Program-made: the position numbers and the translations under genes
NCBI RefSeq assembly: GCF_024127895.1
Contig: NZ_JAMYBK010000008.1
Coordinates: 62,001-126,000 of the forward strand
From: Pseudomonas guariconensis
Lineage (GTDB): Bacteria; Pseudomonadota; Gammaproteobacteria; Pseudomonadales; Pseudomonadaceae
Reading direction: 5' to 3'
DNA length: 64,000 nt
In this document: one piece after another, positions 44,056 to 52,681 of the stretch
Position numbering within the stretch: the first letter of the stretch is position 1
Layout: the number at the start of each line of letters is the position of its first letter
Notes under the pieces: model-generated
The model's input: only the letters and a program-made list of their open reading frames with translations
Told to the model about the DNA's origin: nothing
Database searches by the model: none

Positions 44056-44603
44056 GAGGCCTCCTGGAACACCGGGTGGAGCAGGTTGAAGTGGGTTTCC
44101 GCGTCGGGCTGTACCTGGTAGGCGACCTGCTCGAACAGGCACAGGCGCAGCACCAGGGGGTCGCTGCCGACCACCAGCCGGTCGAGCACCAAATGGCCGC
44201 CGTGTTGCTGGCCGTGGCGGTCGATGAAGCCGGCGTGGCAGTGCAGCAAGGGGGCGCCGCGGGCATCTCGACCCACGGTCAGTGCACCGCTGATGAAGGT
44301 GATGCAGCCGTCCAGCTCCACCGGGCGGCCATAATCGTACGGGCGTTGTGTGTCGCGGGTAGTGACCATGCGGTGATAGCTCAACCGCGCCGCGGTACCA
44401 CACAGGATGCGCCCCACCGCGCTGCGGTAGCTGTGCCCGCTGAGGGCCTCGAGCAAGGCCGAGGCGACGTTGCAGGCCTGTGGCAGGACGATGCGCAGTT
44501 CCTCGCAATCGGCCACTTCGCAGTCCAGCAAGCGCGGCTGCTTGGGTTGGCCGCTGTGAATGAAATGGCGCACGCCGGCGTGCTGTTCGAAGTGCGGGGT
44601 CAT
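44052..44603 (-). CDS. PPC/DUF296-domain protein with intact histidine motif
   Basis: 183 residues: about 75 N-terminal residues of unclear fold, though perhaps a degenerate half-domain, then a PPC core (about 95-180). It keeps the family pattern LHCHAGFIDRHGQQHGGHLV, with three His placed as expected for a metal or substrate site. Its start overlaps the ligase stop (ATGA), and its own stop overlaps the start of the short PPC protein. With the thiolase and ligase it forms a fully coupled four-gene unit. Enzymatic role unknown; see findings. Confidence 0.85.
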   Translation of the reverse strand: MTPHFEQHAGVRHFIHSGQPKQPRLLDCEVADCEELRIVLPQACNVASALLEALSGHSYRSAVGRILCGTAARLSYHRMVTTRDTQRPYDYGRPVELDGCITFISGALTVGRDARGAPLLHCHAGFIDRHGQQHGGHLVLDRLVVGSDPLVLRLCLFEQVAYQVQPDAETHFNLLHPVFQEAS

Positions 44604-46180
44604 AGGGCAGGCTCCTCGCAGGCATCGAGCAGGGCGCGGATCTGCTTCTTGACGATCTTGCCGTAGCCCGATTTGGGCATGGTTTTCCAGCGCACGAAGC
44701 GCTTGGGCCATTTGTAGCGGGCCAGGCGCGGCTCCAGGTGAGCCAGCAACTGTTCGTCACTGACCTGCTCGGTGGTGACGATCACCGCGCAACCGCACTC
44801 GCCCCATTTTTCGTCCGGCAGGCCGAGCACCGCCACTTCGTTGACCGCCGGATGGGTCAGCAGTGCTTCCTCGATCTCGCGTGGGTAGACGTTCGAGCCG
44901 CCGGAGATGTACATGTCCGAGGCGCGCCCGGTGATGAACAGGTAACCCTGCTCGTCGACATGGCCCAGGTCGCCGGTGTGGAACCAACCATGGCGAAAGC
45001 AGGCGGCGTTGGCCTGCGGGTTGTCGTAGTAGCCGGCGAACACCGCCGGGCCGCGCACGCAGATCTCGCCATCGCTGCCAGTGGGCAGTTCGTTGCCCTG
45101 CTCGTCGAGGATCGCCACCTGCATACCGGTGCGCGGGTAACCGCAGGAGCCGACCTTGGCCCATGGGCTGTCCTCGGCATCGTGGCAGTCGGCGGGCAGC
45201 ACGGTGATATTGCCCGTCACCTCGCCCAGCCCGTAGTACTGCACCAGCACCTTGCCCAAGGTGCGCAGGGCGTGGCACTGGTCGGCGCGGTACATGGGCG
45301 CGCCAGCGTAGATGACATAGCGCAGGCTGCTGTGATCATGGCGAGCGACCGCTTCATCCTCGGTGAGCATCTTGACGATGGTCGGCACGGTGAACAGGTT
45401 GTCGACCTTGTGTCGTTCCACCAGCCGCCAGGCCTCGTCGCAGTCCAGCCGGTCGCTGGAAGGCAGGATGCAGGCAGCGCCGCGGGCGACGTTGACCAGC
45501 GCGTGGATACCGGCGCCATGCGACAGCGGTGCCAGCACCAGCGAGCGGGATCGCTGGGTGAGGCCCGGCATGAGGTCGGCGAGGTGGTTGTTGACCACGA
45601 ATGCCATCTGCCCGTGGGTCAGCACGCCAGCCTTGGGGTGGCCCGTGGTGCCTGAGGTGTAGAAGAACCACAGTGGGTCGTGATAGAGCACCTCGGCCGG
45701 GCGGAAGCTGGGCTGCAGCGCTGCGCCCTGGTCGAGCAGTTGGTCGTAGCCCAGCTCACCCGTGCGCGGCGTGCCGATGGCGATCACCAGGCGCAACGCC
45801 GCCGAGGCTTCGCGAACGGCGTCCACGTAGTGGGCGAAGCCTTCGTCGTAGAGCATCGCCACCGCGCCGCTGGAACTGCCCAGGTAGGCCGCCTCGGGCG
45901 GTGTGATGCGCACATTGGTCGGTACCCAGACCATGCCCAGGCGGAAGGCGACCCAGGCGCTCTCGAACAATTGCAGGTTGTTGCGCGAATGCACCAGCAG
46001 GCGGTCGCCCTTGCCCAGCCCCTTGGCGCGCAGCGCAGCGGCCACGCTGTCGACACGGTTGAGCAATTGGCGCCAGCTGTAGCGTTGGTGGCCGCGAATG
46101 AACCCCGGTTCGTCGGGTAGCCGGCGGGCAGTTTGCGCCAGCAGTTCACCGAGGTTCATGACGTTGTCGATACCGGTCAT
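44600..46180 (-). CDS. AMP-forming acyl-CoA synthetase/ligase
   Basis: 526 residues of the adenylate-forming (ANL) superfamily. P-loop YTSGTTGHPKAGV near residue 178, YYGLGEVTGN, the hinge-region ITGRASDMYISGGSNVYP, and the C-terminal catalytic Lys in PKSGYGKIVKK are present. It would activate a carboxylic acid, aromatic or medium-chain, as a CoA thioester. The start and the thiolase stop share TGATG. Substrate not predictable; by context it is the compound brought in by the TRAP carrier. Confidence 0.93.
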   Translation of the reverse strand: MTGIDNVMNLGELLAQTARRLPDEPGFIRGHQRYSWRQLLNRVDSVAAALRAKGLGKGDRLLVHSRNNLQLFESAWVAFRLGMVWVPTNVRITPPEAAYLGSSSGAVAMLYDEGFAHYVDAVREASAALRLVIAIGTPRTGELGYDQLLDQGAALQPSFRPAEVLYHDPLWFFYTSGTTGHPKAGVLTHGQMAFVVNNHLADLMPGLTQRSRSLVLAPLSHGAGIHALVNVARGAACILPSSDRLDCDEAWRLVERHKVDNLFTVPTIVKMLTEDEAVARHDHSSLRYVIYAGAPMYRADQCHALRTLGKVLVQYYGLGEVTGNITVLPADCHDAEDSPWAKVGSCGYPRTGMQVAILDEQGNELPTGSDGEICVRGPAVFAGYYDNPQANAACFRHGWFHTGDLGHVDEQGYLFITGRASDMYISGGSNVYPREIEEALLTHPAVNEVAVLGLPDEKWGECGCAVIVTTEQVSDEQLLAHLEPRLARYKWPKRFVRWKTMPKSGYGKIVKKQIRALLDACEEPAL

Positions 46181-47346
46181 CACACAGCCTCCAGAATGCT
46201 CACGTAGTTGGTGACAGCAGCGCCGCCCATGTTGAACACACCAGCACGGTCGGCACGGGACAGTTGCATATCGCCGGCTTGGCCGCTGAGCTGCATGGCG
46301 GCCATCACGTGCATCGACACGCCGGTGGCCCCGATCGGGTGGCCCTTGGACTTGAGCCCGCCCGACGGGTTGATCGGCAGGCGGCCGTCCTTGTGGCTGA
46401 TACCTTCCTTGATCACCCGCGCACCCTGGCCAGGCTCGGCCAGGCCCATGGCCTCGTACTCGAGCAGCTCGGCGATGGTGAAGCAATCGTGGGTCTCCAC
46501 CAGCGACAGGTCGGCCAGGGTCATCCCGGCCTGGGCCAGGGCTTGCCGCCAGGCGCGTGCGGCGCCCTCGAACACGGTAGGGTCGCGGCGCGACAGCGGC
46601 AGGTAGTCGTTGACTTGCACCGCGGCCCGGAAGCGCACGGTGTTGCGCTGGCTATCGCCCAGGTCGGCACGGCTGACCACCAGCGCCGCAGCGCCGTCGG
46701 TGATCAGCGAGCAGTCGCTGCGCTTGAGTGGGCCGGCGACGAAGGGGTTTTTCTCCGAGGGTGTGCGGCAAAAGTCGAAGCCCAAGTCGCGGCGCATGTG
46801 GGCGAAGGCATTGAGTGCGCCATTGGCGTGGTTTTTCGCCGCGATCATGGCCAGGGCGTCGGACTGGTCGCCATGGCGGGCGAAATAGGCGCTGGCGATG
46901 TTGCCGAACACGCCGGCGAAGCCGTTTTCGATCTGCGCTTCTTCGCGCGCATAGCAGCACTTGAGGAGGATGCGACCGACCTCCGCAGTCGGCAGGCCGT
47001 TCATCTTCTCGAAGCCCACCACCAGGGCATGCCGGGAGTGGCCGCTGAGCACCGCCTGCAGCGCCGAATGGATCGCCGCCGAACCTGTGGAACAGGCGTT
47101 CTCCAGGCGTACCGACGGGGTGAAACGCAGCGCTGGCAGGTGATTGGCCAGCAGTGCGGAGGGGAAGTCCTGGTAGAGCAGGCCGGCGTTGAAGTGGCCG
47201 ACGTGGACCGAGTCGATCTGCTCGGCCTCGAGCCCCGCATGGCTGAGCGCGCCGATGGCGGCGTCGGCCATCATCTGCTCGGGGTCGATCTCGGGGAACT
47301 TGCCGAAGGGGGAGTGGTACCAGCCGCGGATGACGGGCGAATCCAT
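46180..47346 (-). CDS. SCP-x-like thiolase (acetyl-CoA acetyltransferase family)
   Basis: 388 residues. The acylation Cys lies in ENACSTGSAAIH near residue 90, HDCFTIAE supplies the His of the SCP-x branch, and the C-terminal GGLKSKGHPIGATG the second His loop (a Cys-x-Gly of ordinary thiolases is replaced by NMGGAAV). This branch includes lipid-transfer-protein thiolases and retro-aldolases, which commonly work with a DUF35 partner; no DUF35 gene is here, but two PPC genes are. Start at MDSPVIRGW, 28 bases after the predicted sigma-54 transcription start. First gene of the leftward unit. Confidence 0.92.
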   Translation of the reverse strand: MDSPVIRGWYHSPFGKFPEIDPEQMMADAAIGALSHAGLEAEQIDSVHVGHFNAGLLYQDFPSALLANHLPALRFTPSVRLENACSTGSAAIHSALQAVLSGHSRHALVVGFEKMNGLPTAEVGRILLKCCYAREEAQIENGFAGVFGNIASAYFARHGDQSDALAMIAAKNHANGALNAFAHMRRDLGFDFCRTPSEKNPFVAGPLKRSDCSLITDGAAALVVSRADLGDSQRNTVRFRAAVQVNDYLPLSRRDPTVFEGAARAWRQALAQAGMTLADLSLVETHDCFTIAELLEYEAMGLAEPGQGARVIKEGISHKDGRLPINPSGGLKSKGHPIGATGVSMHVMAAMQLSGQAGDMQLSRADRAGVFNMGGAAVTNYVSILEAV

Positions 47347-47384
47347 GAGGTGCGTCCTCGCTTGATGTGGTTTGCGAGGTCGAT

Positions 47385-47400
47385 AGCAAGGGCGGTGCCA
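47385..47400 (-). promoter_or_regulatory. Sigma-54 (-24/-12) promoter for the thiolase unit
   Basis: On the minus strand TGGCAC, five bases, TTGCT: exact -24 and -12 elements with correct spacing. The -12 end lies about 40 bases before the thiolase start, leaving a short leader. Confidence 0.88.
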
Positions 47401-47472
47401 AGGTCCGGGCAGGCCTCTGGCGTGCGGCTTTGCCGCCAACCCAGGGGTTCGCACGGTAGCCCTGGGCATCGA

Positions 47473-47520
47473 ACAGGTGTCGCCTTTGCCGAGCAGGCGA
47501 CAGTTCAGGGAGACACCTGT
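47473..47520. promoter_or_regulatory. Nested inverted repeats: candidate upstream activator sites
   Basis: TGTCGCCT (47478-47485) pairs with AGGCGACA (47495-47502), and ACAGGTGTC (47473-47481) pairs with GACACCTGT (47512-47520). A further GGTGTC half-site is at 47541-47546. The cluster lies about 75-120 bases behind the left promoter and 140-190 behind the right one, suitable distances for enhancer-binding proteins acting on both. No gene is seen in the 397-base spacer 47347-47743. Confidence 0.7.
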
Positions 47521-47658
47521 CACTTCCCGTCGGCACATCGGGTGTCAAGCCAGCGGTGCGCTCGCCAGCCGCAGATAAATAAATTCTTTCGTCAAAACAT
47601 AGGCTTGAATGAATCCTGGCATATTCGGCGACAGGCATGGCCGCACCTTGCAAAGGGG

Positions 47659-47674
47659 TGGCACTCGTATTGCT
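47659..47674 (+). promoter_or_regulatory. Sigma-54 (-24/-12) promoter for the TRAP transporter unit
   Basis: TGGCACTCGTATTGCT matches TGGCAC-N5-TTGCW exactly. It lies 70 bases before the dctP start and faces away from the matching promoter of the thiolase unit. Confidence 0.9.
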
Positions 47675-47743
47675 AACAACAACGTCACCGTCGCCGTATT
47701 CCAGCAACTCGATCAATAAGAACAACTAGGTCAGGAGAGCTTC

Positions 47744-48775
47744 ATGAGCGATTTCACCCGCCGTTCCTTCATCAAGACGGCCTCCATGGCATCGGCCGCC
47801 GTCGCTGCCGCCGGTCTGGGCCTGTACAGCGGCAGCAGCCGCGCCGCGGACTTCAAGTTGAAGTTCGCCAACAACCTGCCGATCAGCCACCCGATGAACA
47901 TCCGCGCCCGGGAGATGGCCAAGGCCATCAAGGAAGAAACCAACGGCGCCCTCAGCGTGCAGGTGTTTCCCAGCAGCCAGTTGGGCAGCGACACCGACAC
48001 CCTGGCCCAGGTGCGTTCCGGCGCGGTCGACCTGTTCTCGCTGTCGCCAGTGATTCTTGGCACGTTGGTGCCTTCGGTACAGATCAGCGCGGTGGGTTTT
48101 GCCTTCAAGGACTATTCACAGGTGTGGAGCGCCATGGACGGCGCGCTGGGCGCCCATGTGCGCAATGAAATCGCCAAGACCGGCACGCTGTTCGCCTACG
48201 AACGCATGTGGGACAACGGCTTCCGGGTCACCACTACCAGTACCCGGCCGGTGGCCACCCCCGACGACCTGCGTGCGATGAAGCTGCGCGTGCCGCCCAG
48301 CCCGATCATCATGTCGATTTTCCGTGCCCTGGACGCCGCGCCGACCAGCATCAACTTCGCTGAAGTCTACTCGGCCTTGCAGACGCGCATCGTCGAGGGG
48401 CAGGAAAACCCGTTGACCCTGGTGGCTTCGGCCAAGCTCTACGAAGTGCAGAAGTACTGTTCGTTGACCAACCATGTCTGGGACGGTTTCTGGATGCTTG
48501 GCAACAGCGCCTCCATCGGCCGCCTGCCGGCCGAGCTCCAGGCGGTGCTGCGCAAGCACATCGACGCGGCGGTGCTGGCCCAGCGCGAAGACCTCGCCAA
48601 GCTCGAAGGCAGCACCCGCGATACCCTCAAGGCACAAGGCCTGGAGCTGGTCGAAGCACCAGCCGAACCGTTCCGCGAGAAGTTGCGCAACGGTAACTAC
48701 TACGCGCACTGGCACGAAAAGTTCGGCGATGAAGCCTGGGCCATTCTCGAGCAGTTCTCCGGGAAGCTGGCATGA
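47744..48775 (+). CDS. TRAP transporter solute-binding protein (DctP type)
   Basis: 343 residues. The N-terminus has a twin-arginine signal (TRRSFIKTASMASAAVAAAGLGL), so it is likely exported folded by Tat. The DctP core shows LKFANNLPISHPMNIRAREMA, FPSSQLGSD and the substrate-clamping Arg region MKLRVPPSPI. It captures an organic anion in the periplasm. The stop overlaps the permease start (ATGATG). Strong AGGAGAG lies before the ATG; a sigma-54 promoter lies 70 bases upstream. Confidence 0.95.
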   Translation: MSDFTRRSFIKTASMASAAVAAAGLGLYSGSSRAADFKLKFANNLPISHPMNIRAREMAKAIKEETNGALSVQVFPSSQLGSDTDTLAQVRSGAVDLFSLSPVILGTLVPSVQISAVGFAFKDYSQVWSAMDGALGAHVRNEIAKTGTLFAYERMWDNGFRVTTTSTRPVATPDDLRAMKLRVPPSPIIMSIFRALDAAPTSINFAEVYSALQTRIVEGQENPLTLVASAKLYEVQKYCSLTNHVWDGFWMLGNSASIGRLPAELQAVLRKHIDAAVLAQREDLAKLEGSTRDTLKAQGLELVEAPAEPFREKLRNGNYYAHWHEKFGDEAWAILEQFSGKLA

Positions 48776-50655
48776 TGAGCGCCCCAGCGGTCACGGCCTC
48801 CAACCTTCCACAGCGCCTGCCGGCCCGGGTGCTGATCCGCTTGAACACCTGGACCATGCGCGTGGTCGGGGTGATCGCCGTCGCCTTGATGGTGATAGAG
48901 ACCTTGGTGCTGCTGGCGGGTGTTATCGCGCGCTATGTGCTGCACAGCCCGTTGATCTGGTCCGATGAGCTGGCGTCGTCGCTGTTCATCTGGTTGTCGA
49001 TGTTCGGCGCGGTGCTGGCGCTGGACCGCGGCGAGCACATGCGTATGTCGGCGGTGGTCAACAAGCTGCCCGCTGCCTGGCGCGGCTTCAGTGAAACTTT
49101 GTCGGCGCTGATCGTCTGTCTGTTCGTGGCGCTGATCATCTCGCCCGCCATGCAGCATTCCCATGAACAGATGTGGATCACCACGCCGGCCTTGGGCATT
49201 CCCGATGGCGTGCGCGCGGCGGCGCTGCCGGTGGGCGCGGTGCTCATGCTGCTGGCGGCGGTGGCGCGCATGGCGCGTTACTCGACCGTGCGCCAGTTCA
49301 TGGCCGGGTTGGGCGTGGTGGCGGTGGTGGCAGGCGTGCTGTGGTTGGCACAGCCGCTGCTGGAGCAGATGGGCAACTACAACCTGGTGGTGTTCTTCCT
49401 GGTGCTGCTGGGCGCTTGCGTGTTCGGCGGCATCCCCATCGCCTTCGCCTTTGGCACCGCGACCATGGCCTACTTGGCCTTGGCGACCCATGCGCCATTG
49501 TCGATCGTGGTCGGACGCATGGATGAAGGCATGTCGCACATGGTGCTGTTGGCGGTACCGCTGTTCGTGCTGCTGGGCGTGGTGCTGCAGCTCTCCGGCA
49601 TGGCGCGTACCCTGATCGACTTCATGGCCTCGCTGCTCGGGCATGTGCGCGGTGGCCTGCAGTATGTGTTGCTGGGTGCGATGTTCCTGGTCTCCGGTAT
49701 TTCTGGTTCCAAGGTGGCCGACATGGCGGCTGTGGCGCCAGCGTTGTTCCCGGAGATGAAACGCCGCGGGTCCAAGCCCGAGGAACTGGCGGCGCTACTG
49801 TCGGCTACCGGGGCGATGACCGAGACCATTCCGCCGAGCCTGGTGCTGATCACCATTGGTGCGGTCTGCAGTGTGTCGATCACCGCGCTGTTCATCGGTG
49901 GGTTGATGCCGGCGGTGGTCGCCACCGTGGCCATCGCGGTGGTGTGTTGGTGGCGCTCGCGCAAGGAGCAGGGGCCCAGGATCGAACGCGCGCCGCTGTC
50001 GCGTGTGGGCAAGACTTTCCTGATCGCCTTGCCGGCGCTGGCCCTGCCATTGCTGATTCGCGTCGCTGTGCTGGAGGGCGCGGCCACCGCCACCGAGGTA
50101 TCGACCATCGGCGTGGCCTACGTGGTACTGGTCGGCCTGGCGATGCACCTGTTCATGCGCCATATCGAGTGGCGCAGGCTGTACCCGATGCTGCTCGAGG
50201 CTGCGGCGTTGTCCGGGGCCATCCTGCTGATCATCGGCATGGCCTCGGCCATGGCCTGGGCGCTGACCCAGTCGGGCTTCTCCAATTCGCTGGTCGAGCT
50301 GATCGAGGAGATCCCTGGCGGCACCTTGGGCTTCATGTTCGTCACCATCATTGTGTTCCTGGTGCTGGGCAGTGTGCTCGAAGGCATCCCGGCCATCGTG
50401 CTGTTCGGCCCGTTGATGTTCCCGCTGGCCGAAATGCTCGGCATCCACCCGGTGCACTACGCCATGGTGGTGATCCTGGCCATGGGTGTGGGGCTGTTCG
50501 CACCACCGCTGGGGGTGGGCTTCTATGCCGCTTGCGCCATCAGCAAGACATCGTCCGATCATGTCATTCGCAGGGTCTGGGGCTATCTGGGGGCCTTGCT
50601 GGTGGCCCTGGTGATCGTCGCCTGTTTCCCGTGGATTTCCATTGGTTTCCTCTAA
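48772..50655 (+). CDS. Fused TRAP permease (DctQ-DctM)
   Basis: 627 residues. About 20-180 is the four-helix DctQ domain (RYVLHSPLIWSDELASSLFIWLSMFGA), and about 195-625 the DctM domain (GIPIAFAFGTATMAYLAL, SGISGSKVADMAAVAPALFPEM, TETIPPSLVLITIG, GVGLFAPPLGVGFYAACA). The two subunits are one polypeptide here. Sodium-driven uptake across the inner membrane with the DctP protein encoded immediately upstream. The SDR gene follows 12 bases on. Confidence 0.95.
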   Translation: MMSAPAVTASNLPQRLPARVLIRLNTWTMRVVGVIAVALMVIETLVLLAGVIARYVLHSPLIWSDELASSLFIWLSMFGAVLALDRGEHMRMSAVVNKLPAAWRGFSETLSALIVCLFVALIISPAMQHSHEQMWITTPALGIPDGVRAAALPVGAVLMLLAAVARMARYSTVRQFMAGLGVVAVVAGVLWLAQPLLEQMGNYNLVVFFLVLLGACVFGGIPIAFAFGTATMAYLALATHAPLSIVVGRMDEGMSHMVLLAVPLFVLLGVVLQLSGMARTLIDFMASLLGHVRGGLQYVLLGAMFLVSGISGSKVADMAAVAPALFPEMKRRGSKPEELAALLSATGAMTETIPPSLVLITIGAVCSVSITALFIGGLMPAVVATVAIAVVCWWRSRKEQGPRIERAPLSRVGKTFLIALPALALPLLIRVAVLEGAATATEVSTIGVAYVVLVGLAMHLFMRHIEWRRLYPMLLEAAALSGAILLIIGMASAMAWALTQSGFSNSLVELIEEIPGGTLGFMFVTIIVFLVLGSVLEGIPAIVLFGPLMFPLAEMLGIHPVHYAMVVILAMGVGLFAPPLGVGFYAACAISKTSSDHVIRRVWGYLGALLVALVIVACFPWISIGFL

Positions 50656-50667
50656 GAGAGTCCTATC

Positions 50668-51459
50668 ATGAGCCAAGCTGCGACAACCACAATCAACTGG
50701 CCGGCCGAGGGCCGGGTAGCCCTGGTGACCGGGGCGGCGATGGGCATCGGCGCGGCCATCGCCGAGCGCCTGGGGCACGATGGCCACACCGTGGTAGTGG
50801 CCGATATCAACCTGGCGGCAGCCGAAGAAACGGCGGCGGGGCTGCAGGCCCAGGGCATCGATGCCCTGGCCATGGTCATCGACATCGGTGACCCGCAATC
50901 CATCGCTGTGTTGTTCGACACCCTGCGTACGCGCTGCGGGCGTTGCGATGTACTGGTCAACAATGCCGGTGTCGCCCGCACCCAGGCGTTTCTGGAGACC
51001 GACCTGGAGGGCTGGCAGCGGGTGATGAACATCAACCTGACCGGCACCTTGTTGTGCAGCCAGCAGGCGGCCCTGCTGATGCGCGAGCAAGGCTGGGGGA
51101 GGGTGATCAATGTCGCCTCGATCAGTGGCATGCGCGCGAGCATGGGGCGTACCGCCTACGGCACGTCCAAGGCGGCGGTGATCGGCCTGACCCGGCAGAT
51201 GGCCATCGAATTGGCCGAGCATGGCATCACCGTCAATGGCATTGCTCCAGGGCCGGTGGATACGCCGCTGACCCGAACCCTGCATTCGGCGGCCACGCGC
51301 GAGTCTTACGCCCGGGCGGTGCCGCTGCGCCGTTACGGAACGCCGGCGGAGATGGCGGGGGCGGTGGCCTTCCTGGCGTCGGAAGATGCCTCGTATATCA
51401 GCGGGCACGTGATCCCGGTGGATGGCGGGTTCATGGCTTCGGGGATCCTGGAGATCTGA
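50668..51459 (+). CDS. Short-chain dehydrogenase/reductase
   Basis: 263 residues, classical SDR: cofactor motif TGAAMGIGAA near residue 22, NNAGVA, catalytic Ser in NVASISGM and YGTSK (Tyr/Lys), and the C-terminal GHVIPVDGGF. Acidic residue after the second strand (VVVADINL) favours NAD. It is the last gene of the sigma-54-driven TRAP unit, so it probably oxidises or reduces the imported compound or a CoA intermediate. Confidence 0.93.
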   Translation: MSQAATTTINWPAEGRVALVTGAAMGIGAAIAERLGHDGHTVVVADINLAAAEETAAGLQAQGIDALAMVIDIGDPQSIAVLFDTLRTRCGRCDVLVNNAGVARTQAFLETDLEGWQRVMNINLTGTLLCSQQAALLMREQGWGRVINVASISGMRASMGRTAYGTSKAAVIGLTRQMAIELAEHGITVNGIAPGPVDTPLTRTLHSAATRESYARAVPLRRYGTPAEMAGAVAFLASEDASYISGHVIPVDGGFMASGILEI

Positions 51460-51469
51460 GCTGAGCCAC

Positions 51470-51548
51470 TGTAGGAGATTGCCCAGCCCTTTCGGTCCCT
51501 GTCCTCTGCGCGACAGCGTAGCCCGAAGGGCTGGGTGATCTCCCACAG
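51470..51548. repeat. Palindromic element between convergent genes
   Basis: GAGATTGCCCAGCCCTTTCGG (51475-51495, one of 21) pairs imperfectly with CCGAAGGGCTGGGTGATCTC (51523-51542), with TGTAGGA and TCCCACA on the outside. It resembles a REP unit with a different core and lies between the SDR and LysR stops. Confidence 0.7.
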
Positions 51549-51599
51549 GAACCGTTGCGACGATAGTTTTTTCTAAGAATCCCTATTGCCCACTCACGG

Positions 51600-52523
51600 T
51601 CAATGTTCGAGCGCCCGCCGTGCGTCGTCCTCCTGTGTCGCCTGCTCCCCAGCCTGCCGCGCCGTTTCCACGAATGTGGCAATGCACGGGTTGTGGTTAT
51701 CCGCCTTCCACACCGCCACCACTTCGATCACCGGCGCATCACGCAGTGGCCGGAAGGTCGTGCTGGCCAGGCGCATGTTGCGCATCGAGCGCGGCACTAT
51801 CGCCACCCCCAGGCCTTCGCCCACCAGGTTGACGATGGTCTGCTGCATGTTGATCTCCATGCCGATGTTCGGCGTCACGCCGTGCTGCAGGCAGTAACCG
51901 CAGATCATGTCGTGCAGGGCCGGGGCGATGCGCCGAGGAACGATGATGAAGCTCTCGCCCGCCAGGTCACGGGGCTCGACCATCGCCCGCTGGGCCAGGC
52001 GATGGGCCGGTGGCAAGACCAGGGTCATTTCCTCGCGGTACAGGGTCATGGTCTCCAGCCCCGAACAGTCCTGGGGGCGGTACATGATCGCGACGTCCTT
52101 GTTGCCACTGCTGATGTCCTGGGCCAGGTCCAGCGGCAGGGTTTCGGTCAGTTTCAGGTCGACCTGCGGATACAGCGCCGCGTAGCGCCGGGTGATGGCC
52201 GGGGTGATGCTGTAGGCGGTGGACATCATGAAACCGACCGACAGAGCCCCGGCCGCACCGCGGGCTGCGGCGAGGGCGTTGCGTTTGGCCTGCTCGAAGG
52301 CGGCGAACACCGTGCCGGTGTCCAGGTAGAAGCGCTGCCCGGCTTCGGTCAGTTCCACGCGCCGGCGCGAACGATCGAACAGCTTGACCCCAAGCTCCTC
52401 TTCCAGCAGGGCGATCTGCCGCGACAGCGGTGGCTGGGAAATGTGCAGGCGTTCTGCGGCACGGCCGAAGTGCAGGGTCTCGGCCAGGGTACGGAAGTAC
52501 TGCAGGTGGCGGAGTTCGATCAT
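51600..52523 (-). CDS. LysR-family regulator (CatR/BenM-like N-terminus)
   Basis: 307 residues. MIELRHLQYFRTLAETLHFGRAAERLHISQPPLSRQI is the pattern of the CatR/BenM/CbnR branch that controls aromatic-acid and related pathways; the effector domain follows from about residue 90. Start chosen at MIELRH; the longer frame reads through the AT-rich spacer. It is divergent from the sigma-54 activator gene, 158 bases apart, and may regulate it, adding a second control layer to the catabolic block. Confidence 0.92.
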   Translation of the reverse strand: MIELRHLQYFRTLAETLHFGRAAERLHISQPPLSRQIALLEEELGVKLFDRSRRRVELTEAGQRFYLDTGTVFAAFEQAKRNALAAARGAAGALSVGFMMSTAYSITPAITRRYAALYPQVDLKLTETLPLDLAQDISSGNKDVAIMYRPQDCSGLETMTLYREEMTLVLPPAHRLAQRAMVEPRDLAGESFIIVPRRIAPALHDMICGYCLQHGVTPNIGMEINMQQTIVNLVGEGLGVAIVPRSMRNMRLASTTFRPLRDAPVIEVVAVWKADNHNPCIATFVETARQAGEQATQEDDARRALEH

Positions 52524-52554
52524 GATGCTCGCAAAGGTATCAATGGATGCTTGA

Positions 52555-52574
52555 TTATGTATTGGAAAATATAA
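52555..52574. promoter_or_regulatory. AT-rich dyad, candidate LysR site
   Basis: TTATGTATTGGAAAATATAA has TTAT and ATAA at its ends and lies 32 bases upstream of the LysR start in an otherwise GC-rich region. Weak evidence by itself. Confidence 0.3.
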
Positions 52575-52616
52575 GTGAGCCTCCCTAATGTGCAAGTGCA
52601 ACACCCCATCGGCTTC

Positions 52617-52637
52617 GGCAACGCCATAAGCGTTGCC
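52617..52637. promoter_or_regulatory. Perfect inverted repeat before the sigma-54 activator gene
   Basis: GGCAACGC, CATAA, GCGTTGCC: eight-base perfect arms, 45 bases before the activator start. It may be an operator or a hairpin in the leader RNA. Confidence 0.55.
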
Positions 52638-52681
52638 CGTCGACATAGTCACGAGCTATAGAACAACAAAAGGTGACGCTG

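Noticed and set aside
43657-44603. PPC proteins as AT-hook DNA-binding regulators
   Set aside because: No AT-hook (RGRP-type) motif in either protein; their coupling to metabolic genes argues for an enzymatic or accessory role.
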